A DNA stretch of 64,000 bases from Spirosoma sordidisoli (GCF_004138325.1 NZ_SBLB01000004.1:620001-684000); one strand, 5' to 3'; counted from the first letter of the stretch, positions 9,067 to 20,166 are shown. Numbers and translations are program-made. The notes: generated by a model not told the origin, from the sequence alone.

Positions 9067-11436
9067 TTACTGCGTCCGGGCTATGCGGATCGGTACGCAG
9101 ACTTTGGGCGGACAGGTTTGGCAGTTGGCCGGCGCCACGACCGGCAGCAGAATCGAACAGTTCGTTTGCGCATCACGGATCACGACCGACAGGTTACCCG
9201 TATTGTTGTCGAACGTTCGGGCAACGCCGTATTCGTACGGACCAGCTTCGGGCGCATCGCCCACTTTCACGAAGTAGGTCGTGGTAGATCCCGTCGTTGT
9301 CGGGTTGATGGAGAAGCTATAGCCCGTATTGCCGGTCGGTCCGCACAGGGCCACGATCGGAGCCTGAACCGGCGGCTGGTTCACCACGATGGTAAAGGTG
9401 CTCACCCCCGAACAGCCACCCGCCGTGGTTGTTGCCGAAACGCTGTACACCGTAGTGGTGCGGGGCGTCACCTCGAGCGTTGGGCCGGTTGTTCCGTTGC
9501 TCCAGACGTAAGTAATGCCCGGGGCCGCGTTGGATACGGTCAGGGTAGCGCTGGTACCGGCGCAGATGGTCGACGAGCTGGCTATGATAACCGGCACTGG
9601 TGCGGGATCAACGATAATGATGACCGGACAGCAGTTGCCCGATACGCAGCCCGACATACCCGTTGCGGTAAAGCTGTAACTACCCGATAGCGAAGCCGAG
9701 AACGTAGGCGTTGTCGCTACCGACGTCGTCACGTTATCGATCGTGCGGAACCATTCGACACCCGTCGTGTAGCTGGCCGGCGCCGACAGCTGAAGACTGG
9801 CCCCTTCGCAAATCCGGACCGGCACACTAACGCATGAACTGGCGATGTCGTCTTCGGCAAAATTTCCGTTACCCGGCGATGAGTCCGGGTCCGACTCGAA
9901 ACTGCGGATCACTTCGGCTACGTTTGACGTAACCCCCACCGAATCGACCGTGACGGCGATGGCCAGGTTTACCGATGTAGCCGGGCCAGCCAGCGCACTA
10001 CCAATAGTCCAGCGTCCGGTTACGGGGTCGTAAACGGTACCGGGCGATGCCGTATGCGATACGTAGGTGAAGCCACGCGCGAGGGTATCCCGTATCACGA
10101 GGCCCGTGGCGTTGAACTGGGCCGTACGCGTAGCCGAAACGGTAAACGTAACGCTGCTGCCTACGGTAGCCGTTGCGCTGCTCACGGTTTTCGATACGGA
10201 AATATCCGCCACGTTCTGATCGCAGCCATCAGGAGTACCGTCGCCATCGGCGTCGAGGAGGTCGCTGCCGGTTGCGCACTTGTCCATACAGTCGGCAATG
10301 CCATCGCTGTCTGTGTCGGCTTTGACGTAGGCATGGAAAACGCGCAGATTGACGGCAACGCTGATTCCTGTCAGCGAAATACGGATGCTGTTGAAGGGTT
10401 GCGCAGCCTTAAAGCCCAGCTGCACCCGCGACGTAGCGCCCAGCACCGAGGCACCAACCAGCCCGGTACCGCTGAATGATTCACTAACCGTACCGTTGCG
10501 ATAGGTTGTAATCGTAACCCCACCCAGTAAGTTGAGACCGATGATGCCATCGCCATTGTCGACCAGGAAGCCCGCTTCGTACCCCGCCGGATAGGTCGTA
10601 TTTGACCGTACCTCGATGTAGCGCGTACAGGCCAGCCCAACGGTTGAGGTGATGGTAGCAAAGTTGGTGGTCGAATCGGCATCGATCAGGTTGGCTTCGC
10701 CCGACAGGCTGCCCAGCACGCAGCTGGCTCCCAGCGGCAGCGGACTGATCGAACCGGTGGTTACCGTGGCCGACTCTCCGGCGCTCAGAATAGCGTTTGC
10801 ACAATCTTTGGGGCAGTTGGCGGGCCCTTCGAAAGCGTAGAATACATCGACCAGCCGGCCCGCCGTAACGGCTCCGGTATAGGCCAGCTCAACCTCGTCG
10901 AAGTCCTGCGAGGTAACAAAACTCAGCACCTGCCGACCGTCTCCGCTGCCGCCCAGCACGGCAGCTTTCAGCACACCGGTACCGCTGCTGAAGCTGGCTG
11001 TCTCAACCGGATTGGGGTTACCCGTACGGTAGGTGCGAATGACGAACTGATTCAGCAGACTGGCGTCGAGCAGACCCAGGAGCCCGTTGGTACGGTTGCG
11101 CACCACAAACCCTACCTCATTTCCACCGGGATAATACTGCAGCGAGTCTTTGACCGAAATACGAAATCCGCCCGCGGCCGACACGCCCAGATCGATGGTG
11201 GCTACGTTGTTCAGATTTCCGTCTACAATGGCCGAAGCGCTGCTGCCTCCACAGCCTACGCAAAGCCCCGACGTACGGGCGGTATTGATAAAAGGCCCTC
11301 GGGCAGCCCCAACAATGGGGTCCATACAAACCTGATTGTTTTCCCGGGTCTGGGGGGTGGTTTGCGCCATACTGGTAAACACAGTACAGACTAGGGTAGC
11401 CAGCGCACCGGCTACGTGTAGTAAAATGCGATTCAT
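9067..11436 (-). CDS. Large secreted multidomain surface protein
   Basis: 789 residues with a signal peptide (MNRILLHVAGALATLVCTVFTSMAQ). Visible order: two related beta-rich units of ~150-170 residues (each with a S-x-x-[SN]-x-I/L-D-x-[DN] loop, YPGG/YPAG and E-[VA]-G-F-[VL] motifs), then a thrombospondin type-3-like calcium motif (DTDSDGIADC near 375), a DUF11-type conserved repeat (VSKTVSSATATVGSSVTFT), and Ig/PKD-like segments with paired cysteines. The C-terminus is CPPKVCVPIRIARTQ, not a normal T9SS sorting domain. It may be a different cell-surface or secretion tail. A role as adhesin or matrix protein is inference. Confidence 0.8.
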   Translation of the reverse strand: MNRILLHVAGALATLVCTVFTSMAQTTPQTRENNQVCMDPIVGAARGPFINTARTSGLCVGCGGSSASAIVDGNLNNVATIDLGVSAAGGFRISVKDSLQYYPGGNEVGFVVRNRTNGLLGLLDASLLNQFVIRTYRTGNPNPVETASFSSGTGVLKAAVLGGSGDGRQVLSFVTSQDFDEVELAYTGAVTAGRLVDVFYAFEGPANCPKDCANAILSAGESATVTTGSISPLPLGASCVLGSLSGEANLIDADSTTNFATITSTVGLACTRYIEVRSNTTYPAGYEAGFLVDNGDGIIGLNLLGGVTITTYRNGTVSESFSGTGLVGASVLGATSRVQLGFKAAQPFNSIRISLTGISVAVNLRVFHAYVKADTDSDGIADCMDKCATGSDLLDADGDGTPDGCDQNVADISVSKTVSSATATVGSSVTFTVSATRTAQFNATGLVIRDTLARGFTYVSHTASPGTVYDPVTGRWTIGSALAGPATSVNLAIAVTVDSVGVTSNVAEVIRSFESDPDSSPGNGNFAEDDIASSCVSVPVRICEGASLQLSAPASYTTGVEWFRTIDNVTTSVATTPTFSASLSGSYSFTATGMSGCVSGNCCPVIIIVDPAPVPVIIASSSTICAGTSATLTVSNAAPGITYVWSNGTTGPTLEVTPRTTTVYSVSATTTAGGCSGVSTFTIVVNQPPVQAPIVALCGPTGNTGYSFSINPTTTGSTTTYFVKVGDAPEAGPYEYGVARTFDNNTGNLSVVIRDAQTNCSILLPVVAPANCQTCPPKVCVPIRIARTQ

Positions 11437-12248
11437 GAAGAGTACTTGTGGATTGAATTGGAAAGCCTGCTTTGATCAGGTAGAGGTACAGCAGAAGCCC
11501 AAAGCTTCTGAACCAACAAGACATAGTGATCCTGATCAGGCCCTGACAGCCTGCATAAACCACTCACTATCTTGAGGTTAACGGTTGCCTAGCGGAGCGC
11601 AGGCAGCAAAGGAGCAGAAGGAATAGCTAACATTTTTTGTTCATAGAGATTATAGATAGGTGTAACGTTGACGATTACTTCGGTCGGCCTCGACTTCTGG
11701 TACCGGCATCAGGATTCGCCAATCTGGCAAATGTTTAATATCCTTTTTTGCAGAAGTGATTGCTAAAATTTTACTTACAATAGCTATACCATACAAACCT
11801 AAACTTGGCAAGACTTTTTATACCAATTTTTATTTTTCTGCAAACAAAAAGTACACTAAATATAAATTTGATAACATAACCAATTCATAACCAATCAGTA
11901 AGCACAAAATTTATCATTAATGAATAAACAAACATTTATAAATTCATTGCCTGGTAAACGCCTGTCCAGACTAAGTAAATTAATTTAAAATATAATTATT
12001 CTTCTAATTAGTTACATTTTAGGCGCTCTCAAAAACCATGCTACGCCAGATAGTTTTCCGATCTATTTTATGTACTATTCGCACGCCAGCCTTTTCGCAA
12101 CGCTGAAGTACCCTGTTCCTTTTTGCTGTTTGGGATCATCTCGGTTGGCCGAACCCGCCCCCGCTTGCAGCCGCCAGGATAAGATCGCTGGCAGGTCAAT
12201 GTAAATACGGCTATCTTCGCCCAGCCTGTACTACTAATAAATCCCTGT
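11437..12248. other. AT-rich gene-free region
   Basis: About 810 bp with no supported gene. 11740-12020 is strikingly AT-rich compared with the mid-50s GC around it. Small elements: an inverted repeat cagaagc/gcttctg at 11492-11510, a 10-bp palindrome cctgatcagg at 11531-11540, and TATCTTCG at 12212-12219, which could be the -7 box of the next gene. Confidence 0.5.
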
Positions 12249-12653
12249 ATGCGTAACCCCTTTTTTTATGTTCTTCTGCTGGTGCTGGTCGTATTGGACG
12301 GCTGGCTCCTGGCCCACCCTAACCTGATTGGCCGGGCTGGCGTGTTTTTCTTCGATTACACGTACCTCGAAACCTTCCCCGAAGCGCTGGGTACCGTTGC
12401 CGCCGTGGTGGCCGTAGCGCTCCTGCTGAGCTGGGCCGTGCAAAAGTTCGGTCGGTCGCTGGCGGTCATCGTGCTGACAGGTTTGCTCGCAGCCTCGGCT
12501 TTTTATCTGTTTCAGAGCTTCACCCAGTACAATCAGGGCATCTATAAACTGACCGGAGCCGGGTTTAGGGCCGGGGCTATCCTGCTGCCAGGTTTACTCG
12601 TGCTGGTGTTCGGCAAAGCACTCTGGGACGCTGTTTCCAGTCGAAAGCGCTGA
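12249..12653 (+). CDS. Small four-helix inner-membrane protein, function unknown
   Basis: 134 residues with four predicted membrane helices: ~5-22 (FFYVLLLVLVVLDGWLLA), ~43-65, ~70-91 and ~103-125. The end is basic (SSRKR). I recognise no family. The start is the first ATG, about 30 bp after a plausible -7 box (TATCTTCG, 12212-12219). An intrinsic terminator follows, so it is a single-gene unit. Codon use resembles its neighbours, so it is probably real. Confidence 0.7.
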   Translation: MRNPFFYVLLLVLVVLDGWLLAHPNLIGRAGVFFFDYTYLETFPEALGTVAAVVAVALLLSWAVQKFGRSLAVIVLTGLLAASAFYLFQSFTQYNQGIYKLTGAGFRAGAILLPGLLVLVFGKALWDAVSSRKR

Positions 12654-12684
12654 TCGATAAGCAAATACAGTATTATATGACCGT

Positions 12685-12709
12685 AATGCCCTGATAAAGG
12701 GCATTTTTT
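12685..12709 (+). terminator. Intrinsic terminator after the membrane protein
   Basis: An 8-bp stem aatgccct/agggcatt with a 5-nt loop, followed by TTTT. Confidence 0.8.
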
Positions 12710-12866
12710 ATGCGCTAATGGTCCCGTAATGATCCGGTAATAGCCACGTCAGTTGCGCCACAAGCGGCCTTCCGGGGGTTAAGCATCACATCATACCCGA
12801 ACGGCTGGCGTCGGATCATTTGCCGGTGCTGGCCGTTCGGGCCTACTGACCCACCCGGTACCCTAC

Positions 12867-12904
12867 AAAAAGGACCCACACGGCTCCTTTTTTGCGTATG
12901 TTTG
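12867..12904 (+). promoter_or_regulatory. Hairpin plus putative promoter before the amidohydrolase gene
   Basis: A hairpin with arms aaaaagga/tccttttt (12867-12892) ends in six T. It is followed directly by TATGTTTG at 12897-12904, a perfect TAnnTTTG box, 20 bp before the ATG. The T run may both end upstream transcripts and form part of the promoter spacer. No clear -33 TTG. Confidence 0.4.
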
Positions 12905-12923
12905 GGCGTATGCTCCCCCCCCT

Positions 12924-14171
12924 ATGAAACTCGTCTCCCTGCTACTACTGCTGCTCCCCTTTTCCCTTACGGCTCAGACGGCTTATCTGCTCCGCCCCGA
13001 CCGCGTTTTCGACGGCGAAACCGTTCATGAAGGCTGGGTCGTTCGCGTAAAAGGAGCCCGGATCGATGCCGTTGGCCCGGCCGCCAGCGTCTCTGCCGAG
13101 GGCACCACCCCCGTTGACCTCAAAGGACAGACGCTCCTGCCCGGCCTGATTGAAGGGCATTCGCATCTGCTGCTGCACCCCTACAACGAAACCAGCTGGG
13201 ACGATCAGGTGTTGAAAGAAGCCCGGTCGCTGCGGGTGGCCCGCGCTACGGTTCACGCCAAAAAAACTCTGCTGGCCGGCTTTACCACCGTTCGGGACCT
13301 CGGCACCGAAGGTGCTGACTATGACGATGTGGGCCTGAAACAGGCCATCGATCAGGGTATCATTCCGGGGCCCCGCATGATGGTCGTAACGCGGGCGCTC
13401 ATTGCCAGTGGCAGTTACGGCCCCAAAGGATTCAGCCCCGATATCAGCGTGCCGCAGGGGGCCGAAGAAGCCGACGGCCACGATGCGCTGATCCGCGCCG
13501 TTCGGACGCAGATCGGTAAAGGAGCCGACGCCATCAAGATTTACGCCGATTACCGCTGGGGCCTCATGGCCGAAGCCCGCCCTACCTTCACGATTGAAGA
13601 ACTGAAGCTGATCGTCGAAACGGCTCGTAGCAGCGGCCGGGGCGTTGTAGCCCACGCCAGCACCGCCGAAGGCATGCGCCGGGCCATTCTGGCCGGCTGC
13701 GAAACCGTAGAACATGGCGACGCCGGCACCCCCGAGATCTTTGCCCTCATGAAAAAGAACGGCACGGCGCTCTGTCCGACGCTGGCCGCAGGCGATGCCG
13801 TCAGCCAGTACCGAGGCTGGAAAAAAGGACAGGAGCCCGAGCCCGCCCGCATCCGCGAAAAGCGTAATACCTTCAAACAGGCCCTCGACGCGGGCGTAAC
13901 CATCTGTGCCGGGGGCGACGTAGGTGTCTTTAGCCATGGCGACAACGCCCGCGAACTGGAGATGATGGTCGACTACGGCATGAAACCGCTGGACGTACTT
14001 CGCTCCGCTACCGCCATCAATGCCGATGTGTTTCATCTGGCCGACCGGGGCCGCGTTCGGGCGGGTCTGCTGGCTGACCTCGTCGCGGTAGAAGGCGACC
14101 CTACGCGCGCCATACTGGCACTCAGGCAGGTACGAGCTGTCATGAAAGGCGGCCAATGGTATCACCAATAA
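12924..14171 (+). CDS. Exported amidohydrolase (imidazolonepropionase/prolidase-like)
   Basis: A 415-residue metal-dependent hydrolase with a signal peptide ([18 protein letters not shown]), so periplasmic or secreted. Metal ligands of the amidohydrolase superfamily are visible: HSH in [13 protein letters not shown] (~76-78), lysine in [11 protein letters not shown] (~200), histidines in VVAHAST (~241) and ETVEHGD (~261), and the aspartate region [10 protein letters not shown] (~333). This is the subtype often annotated as amidohydrolase or Xaa-Pro dipeptidase-like; substrates are usually small amides, cyclic ureides or dipeptides and cannot be read from sequence. It stands alone between membrane-protein and gltA genes. 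Confidence 0.85.
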   Translation: MKLVSLLLLLLPFSLTAQTAYLLRPDRVFDGETVHEGWVVRVKGARIDAVGPAASVSAEGTTPVDLKGQTLLPGLIEGHSHLLLHPYNETSWDDQVLKEARSLRVARATVHAKKTLLAGFTTVRDLGTEGADYDDVGLKQAIDQGIIPGPRMMVVTRALIASGSYGPKGFSPDISVPQGAEEADGHDALIRAVRTQIGKGADAIKIYADYRWGLMAEARPTFTIEELKLIVETARSSGRGVVAHASTAEGMRRAILAGCETVEHGDAGTPEIFALMKKNGTALCPTLAAGDAVSQYRGWKKGQEPEPARIREKRNTFKQALDAGVTICAGGDVGVFSHGDNARELEMMVDYGMKPLDVLRSATAINADVFHLADRGRVRAGLLADLVAVEGDPTRAILALRQVRAVMKGGQWYHQ

Positions 14172-14338
14172 ACCAAAACTTATTGGGCAATTGTCGGGTT
14201 ACTCAACCAGAACCGGCGGTTATCGGGATTTTTAGGCCCCTTTCTCCCGTCATTTGTGTTTTTGGCCTAACTTCGCCGGTCAATGCCAATTGGGATTTAT
14301 AATCCTTTCTATTTGAGTACACTACCCTAAAACTTTAT

Positions 14339-15619
14339 ATGGCGAACTCTGCTGAACTAACCGTCGATGGCAAATCGTTCTCGTTCCCGACTCTGGAAGG
14401 GAGCGAACACGAAAAAGCCTTCGATATCTCGTCCCTCCGTGATCAAACCGGCTATGTTACGTTAGACCGGGGTTATAAAAACACTGGTGCTACCCAAAGC
14501 GGCATTACGTTTCTTGACGGCGAAGAAGGCATTCTGCGTTACCGGGGTTATTCCATTGAAGACCTGGCGTCGAAAGCGACGTTCCTGGAAGTATCGTACC
14601 TGCTGATCTACGGCGAGCTGCCTACTGCCGAGCAGTATGAAACGTTCGTCAACTCGATTCGCCGACATACGCTCGTCAACGAAGACATGCGCAAAATCTT
14701 CGACGGCTTCCCGGTCAATGCCCACCCCATGTGCGTGCTGGCATCGCTGGTGAGTGCCATGAGCGCGTTCTATCCCGACTCGCACGAAGGCAATGGCAAT
14801 ACCGATCAGCACATTATCCGGCTGCTGGCCAAACTGCCAACCATTGCCACCTGGTCGTACAAACGGTCGCTGGGTCACCCGACCAACTACCCGAAAAACA
14901 ACCTCGACTACATTCCGAACTTCCTGAATATGATGTTCGCCCTGCCGGTCGAAGAGTACAAGGTCGATCCGGTAGTTGCCGAAGCGCTGAACGTGCTGCT
15001 GATCCTGCACGCCGATCACGAGCAAAACTGCTCGACCAGCACCGTACGGCTCGTAGGCTCTTCGCAGGCCAATATTTATTCGTCTATCTCGGCCGGTATT
15101 CAGGCGCTCTGGGGACCGCTCCACGGCGGTGCCAACCAGGAGGTGATCGAGATGCTCGAAGACATCAAAGCCGACGGGGGCGATGTAGGCAAGTATATCG
15201 ACATGGCTAAGAACGCGAAAACGACGGGCTTCCGGCTGTTCGGCTTCGGCCACCGCGTTTACAAGAATTTCGATCCCCGCGCTAAAATCATCAAGAAAGC
15301 CGCCGACGATGTGCTGAACAAACTGGGCGTCAACGATCCGGTGCTCGAGATTGCCAAAGGTCTCGAAGAAGCAGCCCTGAACGATCCGTATTTCGTACAG
15401 CGGAAACTGTATCCGAACGTTGATTTCTACTCGGGTATCATCTACCGCGCGCTGGGTATCCCGACCAATATGTTTACGGTGATGTTTGCGATTGGCCGTC
15501 TGCCGGGCTGGATTGCCCAGTGGAAAGAAATGCGTGAGCAGAAAGAGCCGATCGGCCGACCACGCCAGATCTACACCGGCGCTACCCTCCGCGAATTCGT
15601 GCCGCTGGAAAACCGGTAA
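14339..15619 (+). CDS. gltA: Citrate synthase
   Basis: Condenses oxaloacetate and acetyl-CoA at the entry of the TCA cycle. 426 residues, hexameric type II class. Catalytic histidines lie in GPLHGGANQ (~261) and FGFGHRVYK (~305), the catalytic aspartate in YPNVDFYSG (~361), and the oxaloacetate-binding arginine in the same region. The LHADHEQNCSTSTVR segment is diagnostic. The gene ends at a 24-bp-stem terminator shared with the convergent gene. sucA-odhB of the same cycle lie ~8 kb away but on the other strand. Confidence 0.96.
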   Translation: MANSAELTVDGKSFSFPTLEGSEHEKAFDISSLRDQTGYVTLDRGYKNTGATQSGITFLDGEEGILRYRGYSIEDLASKATFLEVSYLLIYGELPTAEQYETFVNSIRRHTLVNEDMRKIFDGFPVNAHPMCVLASLVSAMSAFYPDSHEGNGNTDQHIIRLLAKLPTIATWSYKRSLGHPTNYPKNNLDYIPNFLNMMFALPVEEYKVDPVVAEALNVLLILHADHEQNCSTSTVRLVGSSQANIYSSISAGIQALWGPLHGGANQEVIEMLEDIKADGGDVGKYIDMAKNAKTTGFRLFGFGHRVYKNFDPRAKIIKKAADDVLNKLGVNDPVLEIAKGLEEAALNDPYFVQRKLYPNVDFYSGIIYRALGIPTNMFTVMFAIGRLPGWIAQWKEMREQKEPIGRPRQIYTGATLREFVPLENR

Positions 15620-15631
15620 CGCAGGTATATC

Positions 15632-15686
15632 CTTACAACGACAGAAGCCCCGACTAACCAATAGTCGGGGCTTCTGTCGTTGTAAG
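15632..15686. terminator. Bidirectional terminator, 24-bp perfect stem
   Basis: Arms 15632-15655 and 15663-15686 are exact complements with a 7-nt loop. It lies between convergent gltA and the DUF2846-like gene. Confidence 0.85.
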
Positions 15687-15696
15687 AGCAGTTTAT

Positions 15697-16116
15697 TTAC
15701 ATAGTCACGCTCCTATCGGCGTTCTTCTCAAAGTAGTTCGAGTCACGTTTGGCGTCGTCAACACTCTTCACGACCAGTTTAGGGCGGGCTCCGAACAGAC
15801 CAAAGCGGGTTTTGTACTGCACAACGTACGTCTGACCGTCTTGTACGTCCAGCTGTACCATGCGTTTCGAGCCCTCTCTGGCCGAAATGGTATGCATGCC
15901 GGGTGCCAGACTCGTTGTGTACATCGATTTATTTTTCAGCCGGGTCAGCTCCTGGCCGTCGGCAATTACTTTGTATTTGGCCATGGAGCCATACAGGCAG
16001 CCATCCCGGAAGATTATGACCTTGGCCGCCTGGGGGGCGCCAGCGGGGCGGGGTGTTTCGGCAGTAGCCATAAGAGCAGCCATAGACAGGCTGAGTGCGA
16101 TCACGATCGTTTTCAT
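15697..16116 (-). CDS. Exported DUF2846-like protein
   Basis: 139 residues, signal peptide MKTIVIALSLSMAALMATA. The mature part (VIIFRDGCLYGSMAKYKVIADGQ, then a short beta-sandwich with GMHTISAREG) resembles DUF2846, small envelope proteins with a PEGA-like fold. One cysteine remains in the mature protein. No function is known. It is tail-to-tail with gltA and head-on with nothing obvious; the recA terminator lies 87 bp upstream. Confidence 0.7.
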   Translation of the reverse strand: MKTIVIALSLSMAALMATAETPRPAGAPQAAKVIIFRDGCLYGSMAKYKVIADGQELTRLKNKSMYTTSLAPGMHTISAREGSKRMVQLDVQDGQTYVVQYKTRFGLFGARPKLVVKSVDDAKRDSNYFEKNADRSVTM

Positions 16117-16202
16117 AACGTTTGGTAGTTAATGGCTCACCCGACTGCCGGATAAGCTGATTTAACCTACGACCGCCGGATATACTTAGATTGCGGGGGC
16201 AT

Positions 16203-16230
16203 AAAAAAACGGCTGGATTACGTCCAGCCG
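16203..16230 (-). terminator. recA terminator
   Basis: Read on the minus strand: stem cggctgga/tccagccg with a 5-nt loop, followed by seven T (16203-16209). Confidence 0.85.
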
Positions 16231-16270
16231 TCATGCAGTTCAGGTCAGTGCCTGTATGCGTTGTTTGCGC

Positions 16271-17365
16271 TTAATCGTCGATTTCGCCTTCGTCGTCCCC
16301 TTCGGTAGCCGCCAGAACAGGATCGGTCAGCGCGTCATCGTCTTCGGCGATCTTAGCCCGGATCTTGCCTTCGAGCTCAGCCATCAGTTCCGGATTATCG
16401 AGCAGCAATTCTTTCACGGCATCGCGACCCTGTGCCAGGCGGCTGGTACCGTACGAGAACCACGAGCCCGACTTCTTCACGATCTCCATTTCGACAGCCA
16501 GGTCAAGAACTTCGCCGACTTTCGAGATACCCTGTCCGTACATGATGTCAAACTCAACCACTTTAAACGGAGCGGCCAGTTTGTTTTTCACGACTTTCAC
16601 CTTGGTCCGGTTACCCACTACATTGTCGGCACCTTCTTTGATCTGACCAATACGGCGGATATCGATCCGAACCGACGCGTAGAATTTGAGAGCGTTACCA
16701 CCGGTGGTTGTTTCGGGGTTACCGAACATCACGCCGATTTTCTCGCGCAGCTGGTTGATGAATATGCAGCAGCAGCCGGTTTTGTTGATCGTACCCGTCA
16801 GTTTCCGCAGCGCCTGGCTCATCAGACGAGCCTGCAGACCCATTTTACTTTCGCCCATTTCGCCTTCGATCTCGGCTTTTGGCACGAGGGCGGCTACGGA
16901 GTCAATAACGATGATGTCGATAGCACCGGAGCTAATCAGGTGCTCGGCAATTTCGAGAGCCTGTTCGCCATTATCGGGCTGCGAGATCAGCAGGTTTTTG
17001 GTGTCGATACCGAGTTTTTCGGCGTATACGCGGTCAAAAGCGTGTTCGGCGTCGATGAAGGCCGCCAGACCGCCCGCTTTCTGCGCTTCGGCGATGCAGT
17101 GCATCGTGAGCGTGGTTTTACCCGACGATTCAGGGCCGTAGATTTCAACGACGCGACCGCGCGGCATACCGCCAATACCCAACGCCAGATCCAGTCCCAG
17201 CGAGCCCGTCGAGATCACCGGAACGTCAACGACTTTGCTTTCGCTCAGCCGCATTACGGTGCCTTTACCGAACGCTTTGTCTAGCTTTTCAATGGTGGTC
17301 TGAAGCGCTTTTAGTTTACTGTCATTAGCAGATGCTGTGGCTTGCGCCGTATCTGATTTTGCCAT
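16271..17365 (-). CDS. recA: Recombinase A
   Basis: Forms the ATP-dependent strand-exchange filament and triggers any SOS response. 364 residues with N-terminal helix domain, Walker [10 protein letters not shown] (~77-85), Walker [11 protein letters not shown], loop L2 around [20 protein letters not shown], and the acidic C-terminus ([10 protein letters not shown]). Transcribed alone, with its own terminator and a plausible promoter. No LexA-type palindrome was recognised upstream. Confidence 0.97.
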   Translation of the reverse strand: MAKSDTAQATASANDSKLKALQTTIEKLDKAFGKGTVMRLSESKVVDVPVISTGSLGLDLALGIGGMPRGRVVEIYGPESSGKTTLTMHCIAEAQKAGGLAAFIDAEHAFDRVYAEKLGIDTKNLLISQPDNGEQALEIAEHLISSGAIDIIVIDSVAALVPKAEIEGEMGESKMGLQARLMSQALRKLTGTINKTGCCCIFINQLREKIGVMFGNPETTTGGNALKFYASVRIDIRRIGQIKEGADNVVGNRTKVKVVKNKLAAPFKVVEFDIMYGQGISKVGEVLDLAVEMEIVKKSGSWFSYGTSRLAQGRDAVKELLLDNPELMAELEGKIRAKIAEDDDALTDPVLAATEGDDEGEIDD

Positions 17366-17387
17366 GTTGGATGGTTGTTTAAACAGA

Positions 17388-17418
17388 TAAAATTACCCAA
17401 AAACGCCCAGATTTCCAA
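17388..17418 (-). promoter_or_regulatory. Putative recA promoter
   Basis: On the minus strand: TTG (17416-17418), 20-bp spacer, TAATTTTA (17388-17395), one mismatch from TAnnTTTG, 22 bp upstream of the ATG. Confidence 0.35.
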
Positions 17419-17547
17419 GGCCTGTTTCGGAAATAATTAGAGCTTCTGACCCAACTTAAATACGCTTTCGGAAGACCCGAAACGGAGCCCGCAAAGGCTG
17501 TTTTCCAGACGGGTCTGTGTCAGCTACATAGCCCTTCAAAACGCACC

Positions 17548-17580
17548 AAACGCCTGGTCTCTTACCGGATCAGGCGTTTG
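17548..17580 (-). terminator. Hairpin after the small membrane-anchored protein gene
   Basis: 12-bp stem with one G-U pair (arms 17548-17559 and 17569-17580) immediately downstream of the stop codon in the minus direction. The T run is short. Confidence 0.5.
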
Positions 17581-17587
17581 GGTTTGC

Positions 17588-18088
17588 TTACAGCGTTGAG
17601 TCGGCCGGTACGGTTTGCTGATCAGGAGCCGCGGGCTGCTGGGTTTGGGGCTGGGTTTGCGGTTGCGGGTACCCCTGGGGCTGGCCACCCGGGTAGTTCG
17701 GGTTGGCGCCGTAGGGCTGCTGCGGTGGCCCAATCACTTCCACATTGGTGATGTAGTACTTGGTGTCGCCGTTCCAGGGCAGTTTCAGGATTTTTTCTTC
17801 GTAATGCAGCGTAACGCGCTGGCCGGTTTTTACCGCCTGCGTAATCTGGGCGGCAACGGCTTCATCTTTGACCGAAAAATCAAAATACTGGGGTGTCAGC
17901 GAGCCGGTTTCGCCCGAGAAGCCGCCCACGTTCAGCACGCCTTCGTAGGTTTTAAAGACAAAGCCACGGCGGCTGAATTTGGAAACCGTTCCGGCCCGCT
18001 CGCCGTCGCTGTAACTCCAGCCGGTAAGCACGTACAGAATGCCGAAAACGACTAATAGAAACAATAGGAAGTACAGAATGCCTCGCAT
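17588..18088 (-). CDS. Membrane-anchored conserved Bacteroidetes protein
   Basis: 166 residues: an N-terminal membrane anchor (ILYFLLFLLVVFGILYVLTG), then a globular part with SYSDGERAGTVSKFSRRGFVFKTYEG, a signature I associate with small Bacteroidetes proteins sometimes mislabelled 6-phosphogluconate dehydrogenase. No dehydrogenase motif is present. The last ~45 residues are a Pro/Gln-rich low-complexity tail (PQTQPQTQQPAAP). It likely faces the periplasm. Function unknown. Confidence 0.75.
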   Translation of the reverse strand: MRGILYFLLFLLVVFGILYVLTGWSYSDGERAGTVSKFSRRGFVFKTYEGVLNVGGFSGETGSLTPQYFDFSVKDEAVAAQITQAVKTGQRVTLHYEEKILKLPWNGDTKYYITNVEVIGPPQQPYGANPNYPGGQPQGYPQPQTQPQTQQPAAPDQQTVPADSTL

Positions 18089-18309
18089 CGACTTGTTGGT
18101 TTAGTAGCAATGTATGACCGCACAAATAGACAAAATTTTCCGGTAACTTTCAGTCCGTCCTGATCGTGAGCGCCAATAATTCGCCGGTGTTCCAAACCCT
18201 AGCCTGTCTTTTACGGGCCTGCCGCCTGAAGTTTTGCGCCACTTTGCGTTACTTTGCGCCCGGTATACCTACCAACCTAATGGCTTGGTAATCATACCTG
18301 AAAAAATAG

Positions 18310-19623
<1,314 letters not shown>

Positions 19624-19626
19624 TAA

Positions 19627-19766
19627 CGGTATTCAGACTATGGTTCATACCGTGGTCCGTGTCCTCACCGGGACGCGCAGTCGGACCACACAGGCGTCAG
19701 CAAAACCATCCGGATAAGTGGTTCGTGAGGACATGGACCACGGTGTGAATCAAACCCTGAATACCG
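19627..19766. repeat. 140-bp compound inverted repeat between eno and the ftsB-like gene
   Basis: The outer arms cggtattcag (19627-19636) and ctgaataccg (19757-19766) are perfect. The inner 25-bp arms (19644-19668 and 19725-19749) pair with two G-U positions. A third segment, cggaccac at 19682-19689, can also pair with gtggtccg in the left arm, so two exclusive foldings are possible. It could be a terminator, a mobile palindromic element or a switching leader for the downstream gene. Confidence 0.7.
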
Positions 19767-19788
19767 AATTCTAATACATTGTTTCGTT

Positions 19789-20097
19789 ATGCAGACCCTC
19801 CTTCGTCGTCTCCGCAATTTTTACGTCGCTACGGCGCTGGTGCTGCTGACCTGGATGACGTTTTTCGACGCCAACGATTTGCCGTCGCAAATACGGAACT
19901 GGTGGAAGCTTCGCGAGTTGGAGGGCGACGCTGCATTTTACGAAGGGCGCATCAAAGACATCCGTCGGGAACGGCGCGAGGTGCTGGGTAACGACCGGCT
20001 TCGGGAAAAGTACGCCCGCGAGAAGTACCTGATGAAGAAGCCCACCGAAGACATCTTCGTCATCGTAGACGAGAACAATGAACCGCTTGAAAAATAG
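19789..20097 (+). CDS. FtsB/DivIC-like septum formation initiator protein
   Basis: 102 residues: short cytoplasmic start (MQTLLRRLRN), one membrane helix (~12-27, FYVATALVLLTWMTFF), then a charged coiled-coil-like stretch (WWKLRELEGDAAFYEGRIKDIRRERREVL) and a conserved end (LREKYAREKYLMKKPTEDIFVI). This is the bitopic architecture of FtsB/DivIC, which bridges FtsQ and FtsL in the divisome. The start ATG follows the large inverted repeat by 22 bp. Confidence 0.85.
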   Translation: MQTLLRRLRNFYVATALVLLTWMTFFDANDLPSQIRNWWKLRELEGDAAFYEGRIKDIRRERREVLGNDRLREKYAREKYLMKKPTEDIFVIVDENNEPLEK

Positions 20098-20099
20098 GT

Positions 20100-20148
20100 A
20101 TGAGCGATGAGTTGTGAGCGATGCCAACCCTCATAACTCATCGCTCAT
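20100..20148. repeat. 19-bp-stem hairpin between the ftsB-like and phosphatase genes
   Basis: Arms 20100-20118 and 20130-20148 pair with one G-U. The right arm is followed by a second direct copy of ctcataactcatc. It begins two bases after the upstream stop codon. No T run, so it may be an mRNA-stabilising element or repeat rather than a terminator. Confidence 0.6.
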
Positions 20149-20166
20149 AACTCATCACCTCATTCT

